Origin: Dipteris shenzhenensis
Taxonomy: Eukaryota > Polypodiophyta > Polypodiopsida > Gleicheniales
Length of the DNA stretch: 64,000 bases
Assembly (NCBI GenBank): GCA_047967505.1
Contig: CM106539.1
Direction: 5' to 3' (one strand)
Translations under genes and position numbers: made by a program
The notes under the pieces: generated by a model
The model's input: only the letters and a program-made list of their open reading frames with translations
What the model was told of the DNA's origin: nothing
Database searches by the model: none
Shown here: piece after piece, positions 11,561 through 22,235 of the stretch
Layout: every line of letters starts with the position of its first letter
How positions within the stretch are numbered: the first letter of the stretch is position 1

Positions 11561-12527
11561 TACATAATCAATGTTAAAGGAACAATATGATGAAGGCATA
11601 TTGGGAAGGTCTTACCACCACTAGTGTCGCACTGTCTAGTCCCTTATAAAGAAGTCTCCTTCTCCACAAGTATAATTGGTTGGAGAGATAGTTAGATACC
11701 CCAAACTCTTAGCATAAAGGAAATAATGTGTCTATTCCTTCACAAAATAGAATTCAATTCAAAATTTATCATAAATGCATCATGAGCATTTACCAAAACT
11801 GTGAAACCGTAGGACAATGCTCCAAAGATAAGATTAAAAAATGCCTCATATCACTTCTAATGGTCAAACATCCAAAAGACCAAAGATAACTGAGATAATA
11901 ATGAAACTTTCTAGCACTTAACCATATTCAATGGTTCATATTAGAAGCAGATATCACTGTTACACCCAAATTGAATAGTTTGAAGTTGGAGAGTGCAATT
12001 TAAGTTGAAGAGAAAAGCTTTGAGAGGGATTTCAAAGGAAAATGGAAGCTCTTACTGACAACTACTTCCAACAGAGAGAAATTGTGAAATTTCGAGTTGT
12101 GTTGCCATGGAGAGATGCGCTTATTTCGACTTGTTTTTTGTGTTTCTCCTTACTCGAGCAAGAATTTAAGCTCAAATTTCATTAACAAAAAGCTCATAGT
12201 GTTGCCCAAATATGACTAAGAGGGTTTTACAAAATTATTTCCCAATAAGCATAATTTTGAGCTAGATTGGCAAGCAAAGAACAAAGCGGCACGACTATTC
12301 ACAGTAAAATTCCGTCAATCCCAATGGTGAATAGGTGCATCCTAGTGTGGGAAATCTGGAACCAGAAGAATTTTCAAATTTAACGATTGGATCTAGAAAA
12401 ATTGATGTTGCAAAATTCGGGTAGAATTGGAAAAAATGGGAGAGATATGGAAGAAGGTTGAAGAAGATGATGAGGTGGCAGCCTAGGAGTCTAAAAGCTC
12501 AAGGAGGATCATGGCTCTAATACCAAA

Positions 12528-12878
12528 TGTTGGAATGTGTGGGAGAATAGATGCATTGTGGCAAGAGGAGTGAGAACTCAAAAGATGTAGCAATGAGTGT
12601 TCTATTGATTTAAGAGGGAAGTCCCTCTTTTATAGAAATGGACAGAGGGTGGCCTAAATCAATGGCACCTCTCCTACATCAATGGAGGTAACTCTTAAAT
12701 CATAAGAACTCCACAATCATAGGCACCACCCCATGTGGGGGACTTAGCATTACATCATCACCTGTGTCATGGCCTATGGCACTAAGTGTGCCTCTTCTAC
12801 ACACACACACACAACCATATGATTGCTAGTGGATGCACACATGCACCTAGCAAGCCCTTGATCACACATATCCCAACA
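12528..12878 (-). repeat. LTR (5' LTR in element orientation)
   Basis: 351 bp; begins TGTTGGAATG and ends TATCCCAACA on the plus strand. It is separated by two bases from the primer-binding complement at 12513-12525, as in the related element at 51664. Confidence 0.88.
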
Positions 12879-13039
12879 GAGGGAGCACAAGAAATGAATG
12901 CCTACTCACAAGACTCTCTTTCTTTCTTGTAAATGACAGGAGAAGGCAAAGTTTAGGACAATAAGTAAGGCCTCTTATAAATGGAAAATGTATTTGTAAT
13001 AATGCATGTCACATTATTACAAGATTATCACATGGCACA

Positions 13040-15360
13040 TATTGGAATTTGGCTAATAAAGCAAAGTATGGAGTAAAATTAAACATTCATGGAAACACAT
13101 GAAGGCCCAAAACAAGAGCCTCAACTGTTGCAGCATTATCAATTTTAAAATATTACATTCATGAAAATGATATACTGCAACCCCATTTATCTGAATTGCA
13201 TCTTCCAATAGGTTTGACATAAAAAGAAGTATTGAACTCTATTGGAGAAACACAGAGGCAAAGAGGGCATGCTCTGACATCTTTTCATACTTTTTATAAT
13301 CTTTGGAAAAAGAAATTTGGACATGTTAAAATCCCAAAGAAGAAAAAAATTTCAAAGTACAACGAGTGTGATGATCTAAAGTGAGCACTTGAGAGAGCAA
13401 CATCTGCATAATAGAAAGAAGCATACAAAGAAAAATAGAGAATTTCATCATGTACTTGTTTGACATTCTAGAATAAAATATGCATTTTGGAAGGAGCAAG
13501 CTATTTCTCATCCAAATGAGTACATGTGTATTATTGTAGATGGTATGGATCAAAATACAACAGCATTACAATTTACCTCGATTCATTAACACTCCACCTA
13601 AGCTACAAGGAAAATACTTTTTGAAGACACATCTATGTGGAGTCTTAGTGCATGGATTTAAGCTTTTGGGAGACATATGGATTGATTCCTTGCATCTACA
13701 TGATAGCAATCAAGTTGTAACATTCGTTATGAAGGCAATTCACAATGTACATGCAGAAAAAGGTCACCTACTAGCAATTTTGAGAGTACGTGCAGATAAT
13801 TATGGACGAGAGAATGAGAACTTACTCTTCTTTGCATTTTTCTCAATGCTAATCGCTCATACAATCTGTCATGAGATTGAAGTTGGGTTTTTGTTGGTTG
13901 GGCACACACATGAGGATATAGATCAGGTATTTAGCATGGTCTCAAGAGAACCAAAAAACAAGGACATGGAGACGATGGATAACTTGATAAGAAAATGTGG
14001 GAGGCAAGTTGGTGACTATAAGGAAGGTACAGTATGCTAAATGGTTGAAAGGATGTATGATTCGAAGAGCTTTATTCTACCTTTCATACAAAAAGGTGGT
14101 GATGCCTTGATAGTTCATGGTGCTCCACACCATTTTCACTTTTTCTTAAAGGATGAAAAACCAGTGATGTAGTGACAACACTATTCTCTTGATACAAAAT
14201 GAAAACCTAAAGAACCATATTGTCTCTTAACTTCAATTACGAGCAAAGAAATGCATCTAGCATGGGCTCCTATAAAAGAATTCAACGAGAAATCCAAAGG
14301 TGAAATAAAAGGCTTAAAAGATTTTATTACATACAAAGAGGAATTGCTCCAAAGATTTCTTGATTGGAAGTCCTCTTGGAAGGAACACACTATTGTTGTA
14401 ATTAGAAAGATCTACCAATTGATAAAAGACCTTGCAAAAATGTGAGAAGATGATATTAAGGCAGAATGGCCTTTATGTTGGCCAAATGTTGGTAATGACT
14501 TGTGCCCAATATGTGGTCTCTTTGAAAATGAATTTGAATCACTTCTCCCATGTCCATATTCTGGACCCAAGAAGAGAGAGTTTATGCCACAAATAGGCAT
14601 AGAAGTCCATTGTTTTGTTGCAGTTTGACCATCGGATGATGAACATGAGAATGTGAAGGTTTGGGTTGTGAAAGTAGTGGACATGAGCATGGATGACCAG
14701 GGGAGAGCTACAACATTTACAATGGTACGGTATGAGCCACATGGTAGGAGGGAGAACCCGGATAACAATTCATTGTATAGTAGTTGTTTGAAAAAGGAAT
14801 GGGTCTCAAACCATGATGCAATTTCAAAGCTTTCCAGAGAAGCAATCATAGTATCTTGGAAATCAAGGACGAAGAAATCAAAGAAGCACATGGGGTAAGA
14901 AAAAATAAAATTACCGCAACCAATTATTTTGCACATTACAGAGTTTTTAAAGATGCTCGCCAAGGAGGAAGTAGAAGGAGATAGTGCAAATTAATAATGC
15001 CCATGATAACACCATTCAAACATCAAGAAAGACTGAAGGTGATGGTGGTGGTCAGTATATGAGAGTGAATGAAGATGGCACCCAAGAGACAAGTGACGAC
15101 AGAAAGGACATTCGAACAAGCAAATGTTTGGATACCCATTTCTATTTAACTCACTGTAAAGGCAGAATTAAATTATTGAAAAGGCCACGGTAGATCCTTT
15201 CATGTTTGGATTGCCCATTTGTACTAAACTCACTGTAAAGGCATATTTAAATTATTAAAAAAGCCAAGGCAGATCCTTTGTACAAAGATCCATCTAGAGC
15301 AATATTTCTTGTAAACTTATGATAATGTAAAATTGCAAGCATAACTATTGCTTTTTTTTA
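13040..15360 (+). pseudogene. DUF7869-type gene, copy 1 (RNase H-fold-like, putatively transposon-derived)
   Basis: The best frame, 13540-14040, reads LPRFINTPPKL, KTHLCGVLVHGF, HDSNQVVTFVM, RADNYGRENEN and VGHTHEDIDQVFS in order. This matches my recollection of the DUF7869 family, whose conserved acidic residues resemble a DDE/RNase H active site. The first acidic motif, DGMDQ (13539-13553), is one frame away because of a single-base indel near 13570. Frames at 14251-14445 and 14653-14898 carry the C-terminal part, with a Trp-Val-Val-Lys-Val-Val and Tyr-Glu-Pro-His segment. Stops at about 13436, 14038, 14170, 14443 and 14627 break the gene. The Cys-rich N-terminus lies beyond the inserted element at 9832-10443. 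Function in the family is not settled to my knowledge; a transposase role is inference. Confidence 0.65.
15125..15281 (+). repeat. 79-bp tandem duplication in the 3' end of copy 1
   Basis: Two units both contain TGTTTGGAT, ACTCACTGTAAAGGCA and AGATCCTTT at a 78-79 bp offset. Related AATTCAAT..TGTAAAGGC units occur at the matching place in copy 2 (about 18310-18450). Confidence 0.75.
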
Positions 15361-15636
15361 GAGTACAAAAGAGGCTTCCATCATGTCTCATGTCTATATA
15401 TACCTTTTAATTTCTTGAATATTCAAGAGTGTTATAGTTTTCTACATTGAAATTTCGATATTAGTGATGGACTGCAAAGTCCAAAGTGTCGAAGCGCAAT
15501 TTCCAAAGTCCAAAGTGCCAAAGTGCAAAAGTTTAGGGCTTTCAGGTTTTATAAAATTTCAAGAGTGTCTAAACGTGCCTTAAGGTAAGACACGTGTCTT
15601 AAGTGTCTTAAATATTTCATCACAAGAAACTTGTGC

Positions 15637-15975
15637 TTACCTACCATGCAAGGTGCTCAAGCAAAATGTATACTTCATATTTCTACTTGAGAGCAAACTA
15701 CAACACCCAAGGAATCTTGTGAAGCCATCTGTGAAAGTAATGAAATATAAATCACCCCCAACAGATTGAGTCCACATCAGACCGCAAACATCATTGTGTA
15801 CAAGCTGCATTTTTCTCACAGCCCAGACTACACCATCCTTTGGGAAAAAAAATCTATGCATTTTGCCCAAAATACAGCCCTGACATATATGCTTGGGAGA
15901 GGTCCATATGAGATAAGGCATCAGCCATCTCAAATTTATATACCTAGATGAATCCAGGAACATTCCCAAACTCAT
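15637..15975 (-). pseudogene. Ty1/copia integrase fragment
   Basis: The minus-strand frame includes CQGCILGKMHRFFFPKDG, then LVHNDVCGLM, SVGGDLYFITFTDGFTRF. This is the zinc-binding and pre-integrase to catalytic core transition of copia integrase: CxGCxxGKxHRxxFP, H-x-D-V-C-G, and GGxxYF-x-T-F-x-D. The second Asp of the core is present but the rest is missing. No LTRs are visible nearby, so this is an isolated fragment lying between the two DUF7869-type copies. Confidence 0.75.
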
Positions 15976-16059
15976 CCTCTAAAAACACAACATAGTGCAG
16001 TTTCAATCTCATGATAGTCACTCACAAGGTTGAAAACCATAAACTTTTAATGGGAAGAG

Positions 16060-18545
16060 GATTTGCAATTATGCAAAGCTCTGATTTTCGTCGGAAACCT
16101 ATAAAAGGTGCATATCCAATTATTATGCAAATGTCACATGCAATATATTGGGAGAAGAAGGAGTAAAATTTAGCATCCCATGGTAACACAAAGATGTCAA
16201 AAACAAGAAACACAACTTTAAGATCAGAAGACTTTTGAATGCTTTCATAGAGAAAAATACTTTACCCCATTTGTCTCATAAACTTCCTAACAAAGAAGAG
16301 GTGACTGAAAAGCACCTTTTAATGGCCATAAGACAAAAAGAAGTATTTGAATTTATTAAAGAAATACCAATGAAAAGAGGGGATGCCATGGCTTCATCTT
16401 ATACTTTCATACTCTCTGGCAAAATAACTTTACACATGTTAAAATCCCCAAAAGGAAAAAAAAGCCAAAATGCAATGATCGTGATAACTTTTAAATGAGC
16501 AAATTGAGAGTGCCCCTAGTCTAGAGGAAAGGGAATTGTATGAAAGGAAGCACTAGTTTCATCATGTACTTGTTCGACATGCGAGACAAAAATTTTAATT
16601 TTGGAAGAAGCAAGCTATTTTGCATCTAGGGAAGTGCCCATATATATTGTAGATGGTATGGATCAAACACAACAACATTGCCTCGCTTTTTTTCCACTTT
16701 TCCTATGCTACAAGAAAATTAGTTTTTAAAGACACATTTATGAGGAGTGTTAATGCATGTCTTTAAGTTCTTTATAGACATATGGATTGACTCCTTGCAT
16801 CCTCATGATAGCAACCAAGTTATAACATTGACTATGTGTGCAATTGATAGCGTACATGCAGCAAAGGCTATACCTACCATGAATTTGAGAATATAAATAA
16901 ATTATTTCTAGCGAGAGAATAAAAATGAATTCGCGTTCTCATTTTTTCCAATGCTAGTTTCTCATCCAATCTTCAATAAAATTGTTCATATGTTGGACAT
17001 ACAAATGATGATATCACATGACTTTTCAGCATAGTCTCTAGAGAGCTAAAACACAAGGATGTGGAGACAATAGATGACAATAGATGTGGAGACAAATGAG
17101 TGGGCATATAAATATATATAAGGAAAACACATTGTAAATTAAGCTTGAAACAAAGTATGATTAGAGAAGCTTTAATTTAGCTTTCCTACAAAAGGGTGAC
17201 AATGCTCGTAAAGGTCATAGCCATTCAAGTGGAAGTGATGATCAGATCTCCTTCTTGGCTAGAACAAAATGCATTTGTAATTCAAAAGAGACATGAATCG
17301 ATAGAATACCTTGAGAACATGTGAAAACAGAATGTTGTGGAAGAATGCACTTTCTTTTGGCCAAATATTGGTAGTGACTTGTGTCCAATTCTAGTTTTTG
17401 GAAATGAATTTGAATTGCTACTTCCACCCCCATTTTATGGACCAAGATTTAGTGGAGAAAAGAGAGAGAAGTAGATATAGAAGTTGAATGGTTTAGCCTT
17501 TAAAAATATGAGAATATGAATTTTTGTATTGCAAAATTAGTGGACATGAATAGGTATGATCGTGCGAGAGCTATGGCATTTATAGCAGTATAGTATTATC
17601 CAAGAGATAGGATAAAGAATGTGGATAACAACATATTGAATACCAACTGCATAAAAAAAGAATGGCTTCCAATTCCTGAACCAATTCTAGATCAACCCAC
17701 AAAATCAATCATAGTGTCTTGGAAAGAAAAGACATCCAAGAAACACAAGAAGCACTATTTGGAGACTATTTGGTAGAAGGAAGAATAAGAATACCAGAGT
17801 CAAGTATTTAGCATAGACGAGAGTATTTAAGGATGATCACTAAGGAGGAGCTAGAAGTAGATAGCACAAATGAAGAATTGCTATAATAGCTTCATATTCA
17901 AGTCCATTGTGTGGAAATACCACGAAGTAATGCCTTTAAACCAAGGCTAAATCTAGGCGCACCAAGTGAGGGACAAAGCAAGGCTTCAGTTCAAAGACAA
18001 AGTGGGGCTCCAATTGAAAGACAAAGGGACAACCCAAGCAAAGGACCCATTGATCATACAAAGCTCCCATTTGAAGACATGACAGAGTCAGTGTGGCTGA
18101 AGGGCTGGGTGAAGTAATAAACAGAATGAGCCCACCAATAGATGTTGTCTACCAACACCATTCAAACAACAATAAAAATAAGGGACGATGGTGGTCAAAT
18201 GAGAGTTAATGTAAACGATGCCCCAGCGAGACAATTGGCAAGACACAAGGTGAATAATGTGATGACAAATTGGGTCTTGCATCAAGCATATGTTTGGATC
18301 GAACTATCGGAATTCAATCATGATAAGGTAGAATTCAATGATTGTATAGGTCATGGGTAGCATCTATCACCTGGAGCATTGAACAGAATTCAATTATTGT
18401 AAATAAGTTATAAAGGCGAAATTGAATCATTGTAAAGGCTGTTGGTGGTACCTGTCACCTCGAGCTTTAGACTCCTCAATGAGGTTAATATTTCTTGTAA
18501 ACATATATTAATGTATAATTGTAAGCATAGCTCTTTCTATTATTT
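16060..18545 (+). pseudogene. DUF7869-type gene, copy 2, heavily decayed
   Basis: This block follows copy 1 in the same order: the CATGTTAAAATCCC start, the GTAGATGGTATGGAT stretch coding DGMD (16652-16663), a damaged HTHED equivalent near 17000, the TTGTGTCCAAT segment, ACACCATTCAAACA, and the same AATATTTCTTGTAAAC 3' end (18489). Frames at 16235-16498 and 17911-18117 survive; the latter, Gln/Pro/Ser-rich with repeated SVQRQSGAPIERQR, is an insertion not present in copy 1. Many stops and indels rule out function. It is either an old tandem duplicate or a second insertion of the same element. Confidence 0.6.
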
Positions 18546-19495
18546 GGAATAAGAAAAAGTCTTTCATGTTTCTTCTAGACTATCAAATTATGTTTCTTAG
18601 TTTTTGCATTATTAGGGCAACATGATAGTGGTAGTAACTAAATGTTTTTATTTGGAAAGGATAGCGTCAGAAAGTTAAATTTTATATGGGAAGGGTAACT
18701 TCAAAAAGTTAACTTTTCATTTGTGAGGATTTTGGGGCTCTACTCAAAAACCAAAAAGGAGTCCAAAATTAATGAAATGGGTGTTTTGTTGGTTTGTATG
18801 TAAATGATCTAGGGAATAAGGATGGCAATTGGGCATTCCCATGCTAGAAAAGCAAAATTTTCCTTAGGTTTTCTCTTGCTATAGGACATTGATGCTAGCC
18901 TTTATAGTCAAGGTTTAGAGGAGGGTTTTAGATTAAGCTCAATTTTTGGGCAAGCTACCTCTTTGGGTGACCTGATTTGAAAGAATGTATTTGGGTGGGA
19001 TAGAGTGACTAAGAGTGAACCTTAGAAAATATCAAAAGGAGATAATGCAATGAAAGCAATTATAAGTTGTTTCAAAGGCCAAGTGAACCGATTGTAAGGA
19101 GTTATAACTTAAGTTTATCCTCCCTCTCTAATAAGGTGATTTTCAATAGGCTTGTTCTCTCCAAGGTTTAAAAAAAAGACAGGAACATAGTTATGGAATT
19201 GTACCTATGCATTGGGTGAATCTTTCAAGAACACAACTATGGAAGTGTATAAAAATTTCCCATAATATAGAGTTATAAATATTAGCCCATGCTGCCATTT
19301 TTGAGACTTTAACCATGGCTTTAAGTATACTTAAAGTTCAAATACAATCTTTTTAAAAGCTAGAAATTGAAAAGCCTAACCTTATAGATTGGTCGAGATG
19401 ACGTGTGCCAATACTTGGAGGGCTAAATGTAGAGCTTGTATGAGAAAGCTATGTTAACTTTTCAGCAAATTTGTCAAATTTAATAATGCAAATAT
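18546..19495. other. No gene seen
   Basis: AT-rich sequence, no open frame with recognisable content. A short duplicated phrase (AAAGTTAA..TTTTATATGGGAAGG / AAAGTTAACTTTTCATTTG) occurs near 18670-18725. Confidence 0.4.
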
Positions 19496-20000
19496 TGTTA
19501 GATATCAATGCTCCACTCTCGTGTAACTACGCAAGAACTAGCTAACTCTACTTGTAAGCCCCCCATATGAGGAGAAGGCATTTGAGTAGCTCAGTTATCC
19601 GGTAGGTCTTGGTTTGGACACCAGATGGGGGCCATGTGTGGCCTGATGGCTGGACGGCTTCAGATAGAGTTGGCACACTGCCGACTAGGCTACATGCAAG
19701 TGCGGGAAGGCATCCCATGACTGACCGCATTGAGGGTGGATGGAGCATTTCTTAGGACAGCTCACTCTCGGGTTGCGAGGCCCGTTTGGAGCCCAGATGA
19801 TCTCGGATGGTGGCTCTGGGTCGAACAGAGTTCATAGCTTAGTTGCTCTATTCTACGCCACGGTTCTAACGTGTGGTCAGTGGCCTATTTCGGGACCAAC
19901 CTCCAGTTGGCCATTTTGGGCCGACTGGGTCGGTCTCCCAATTGGGTCTAACCGACTATGACTGGTGGCTATATAAGAGCAAGCCCGTATTGGCATCACC
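19496..20000 (+). repeat. Truncated 5' LTR
   Basis: Matches the first ~500 bp of the LTR at 23551, including TGTAAGCCCCCCATATGA and ACTGGTGGCTATATAAGAGC, then diverges abruptly after AAGCCCGT, where gag sequence begins. The breakpoint is uncertain by about ten bases. Confidence 0.88.
19970..19977 (+). promoter_or_regulatory. LTR TATA box (TATATAAG)
   Basis: TATATAAG lies in the LTR in the context GGCTATATAAGAGCAAGCCC and is conserved at 24010-24017 in the 3' LTR, as expected for the element's RNA polymerase II promoter. The transcription start would fall about 30 bp downstream, almost at the deletion point. Confidence 0.6.
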
Positions 20001-20005
20001 ATCAC

Positions 20006-20609
20006 CAGCGAGAATCTAGCATGAAGGTGCATACAGATTCTCCCACCAAAGTACGACGGTCTTGTTACGGCACTGAATATGCAGAACATAAATTCGCCCC
20101 TCAACTTTGAGGATTTCAGTGCAATGCTTCTGGAGGAGGAGATGCATCAAAAGATGAGGACTGGAGAAGATTCGGTTTTCTCGGCTGGATCAAAGAAAGG
20201 TAAGGGTAAGGACTCTGGTAACCCATCTTCTTCTGATGATAAAAAGAGAAAGAAGAAGATCAAGTGCTTCTATTGCAACAAGGCAGGGCACAAGCAGAAT
20301 GAGTGCCGAAAGAAGATCGCAAATGAGAAGAACGGAGTAAAGAAAGAGTCCAGCAACAGCACCTAGGCAGTACCAGTAGAGCTGTTCATAGCAATTGAGG
20401 AGATTTGCACGGAGGCAGTTCATGTACCTGCGGATGAACCTTGGATTATTGACAGTGGTGCATCATGCCACATGACCAGTTGGAAGGATTGGTATACCTC
20501 TCTACATCCGGTAGGGAATGACATCCTGGTAGCAGTCGGCAATTATGCAAAATGTCTAGCAAAAGGAAAAGGTACGATTGCTCTCAAGTCAGATGGAGTT
20601 GTAAAATAG
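20006..20609 (+). pseudogene. Gag C-terminus and protease of copia element
   Basis: In frame with 20079, the sequence reads PPKYDGLVTALNMQ, the end of the copia gag (UBN2) domain, then a basic linker and a zinc knuckle CFYCNKAGHKQNEC (Cys-x2-Cys-x4-His-x4-Cys, about 20264-20305). After a TAG at 20364-20366 the frame continues to PWIIDSGASCHMTS, where DSGA is the aspartic protease site (about 20450). A second TAG lies at 20607-20609. Both stops could be former CAG or similar codons. Confidence 0.8.
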
Positions 20610-21641
20610 TTGTCCGATGTTCTTTATGTGCCAGATATCAAGAGGAACTTGTTGTCCATTTCTGCGATCACGGATCGGGACCTCAAAGTTCACTTTGATA
20701 AGAATGGCACACAGATTTTGGATCTTCAAGTGAAGGTCATTGGTAAAGATACACGGTGCAACATCTACGAACTCTTAGCTTTCAGTGCTCGAGCTGATGT
20801 GAGCAACACTAAGCTGTGGCATGAGAGGTTTGGTCATATAAACCTTAGTTCTTTAAAGGAGATACATAAAAGTGGAATGATTGCAGACCTACCAGAAATT
20901 ACAGATTTGCCTGATGTATGTGAAGCTTGCATGATGGGCAAGCAACATCGGCAGCCCTTTCCTAAAGAGGCCAGTAGGGCAAAGGCTCCTCTAGAGCTCG
21001 TTCACACAGACCTCTATGGAAAGATGGAGACAGAAGCTTTGGGTGGTTCCTACTACTTCATGACGTTGATCGACGACTACAGTAGAAGGATATGGATATA
21101 CTTCCTGAAGACTAAAGATGAGGCTTTTAGTAAGTGCAAAGAATGGCATGTAATGGTTGAGAAAGAAACGGGGAGGAAGGTGAAGAAGTTGAGATCAGAC
21201 AGAGGTGGTGAGTTCACATCAAGTGAATTCGAAAGTTGCTGCAAAAGTCACGGGATCAAGAGGCAGAAACCCTCGCCACATACATCACAGCAAAATGGAG
21301 TAGCAAAGTGCAAGATGTGCGTCATCTACGAAATGGGTAGGAGTATGATGAAAGGGAAAGATTTGCCAAAGACTTTTTGGGCTGAAGCATGTAACACGGT
21401 AGTTTACATTCTCAATCATAGCTACACAAAGGTTGTGAATGGGATGACTCCACTGCAGGTCTTTTCTGGCAAGAAACCTTCAGTTGCACATTTTAGAGTT
21501 TTTGGATGTGACTGTTTTGTGCATGTCCCTGATGCTAACATCACCAAATGGGAACCAAAGAGCCAGAAGTGTATTTTCTTGGGCTATAGTGAAGAGGTGA
21601 AGGGTTACCATCTCTATAATCCTGTTACCAAAAGCAGGTAA
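20610..21641 (+). pseudogene. Protease end and integrase of copia element
   Basis: 344 codons are open. LSDVLYVPDIKRNLLSI ends the protease region; LWHERFGHINLSSLKEI and CEACMMGKQHRQPFP form the HHCC zinc domain; HTDLYGKM, LRSDRGGEF and the NGVAKCK region supply the catalytic Asp, Asp and the position of the third acidic residue. That Glu (usually NG-x-AER) is Lys here, so integrase would be dead even without the stops. FGCDCFVHVP..KCIFLGYSEEVKGYHLYNP is the typical C-terminal part. A frameshift at about 21633 ends the frame before VSRDVVF. Confidence 0.88.
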
Positions 21642-22235
21642 TAGTAAGTCGCGATGTGGTCTTCTCAGAACAGCCGCATCAATTGGAGGAGGATGCTTTC
21701 TTTCCAGACAACCAGGACTAGGATATCCATCCAGTACAACCACCAACAGCAGACCAAACTCCCCCAATAGTGCTTGGGAGGATTCAAGATAAAGAAGAGG
21801 AAGAAGAGCCTACAGAACCACAATGGCAACAGCCATTCCGGAAGTGGGTAAAGTAGCTTTTGGACGGTAGAGAACCTCCAGCCATTGAGAAGAAACCATC
21901 CGAACACCGCCGGTCCAAGAGATTAGAGGAGCAAAGAAGGGCACAAGAACAATTGATCAACTATGCTTTGATGGCAGAGGTGAACCGTGCTGAAGAACCC
22001 AAGTGTCTTGAAGAGGCACACGGTGATGATAGGAGGATGGAGGCTATGGAATCGGAGTATGGCTCCATAATGAAGAACAACACTTGGGACCTTATGGATC
22101 GACAACCAAAATGCAAGGTAATCGGCACCAAGTGGGTGTACAAGACCAAGTACAAGTCCGACGGCACGTTGGATAAGTACAAGGCTCGGTTCGTGGCAAT
22201 CGGTTTGTGGCAAAAGGATTCGCACAAGTACATGG
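21642..22235 (+). pseudogene. Integrase-RT linker and start of reverse transcriptase
   Basis: After the frameshift VIVSRDVVFSEQ continues the polyprotein, broken by TAG codons near 21720 and 21855. From 21860 the frame carries the acidic linker and RT start: EAMESEYGSIMKNNTWDL and GTKWVYKTKYKSDGTLDKYKARFVA. A 14-bp tandem duplication at about 22187-22214 (CGGTTCGTGGCAAT then CGGTTTGTGGCAAA) throws the frame. Confidence 0.8.

Larger units (their letters stand above)
10456..12878 (-). mobile_element. Non-autonomous LTR retrotransposon (gag remnant only), target duplication GAGGG
   Basis: Two ~350-bp LTRs (10456-10805 and 12528-12878) flank 1.7 kb. GAGGG at 10451-10455 is repeated at 12879-12883, the 5-bp target duplication of an LTR integrase. 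The primer site, complement of TGGTATTAGAGCC at 12513-12525, lies beside the right LTR, and a C-rich run beside the left LTR is the complement of the polypurine tract, so the element points to the minus strand. Protease, integrase and reverse transcriptase are absent; only a gag tail with a damaged zinc knuckle is visible. A relative sits at 51664-54457. It interrupts the DUF7869-type locus. Confidence 0.9.
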
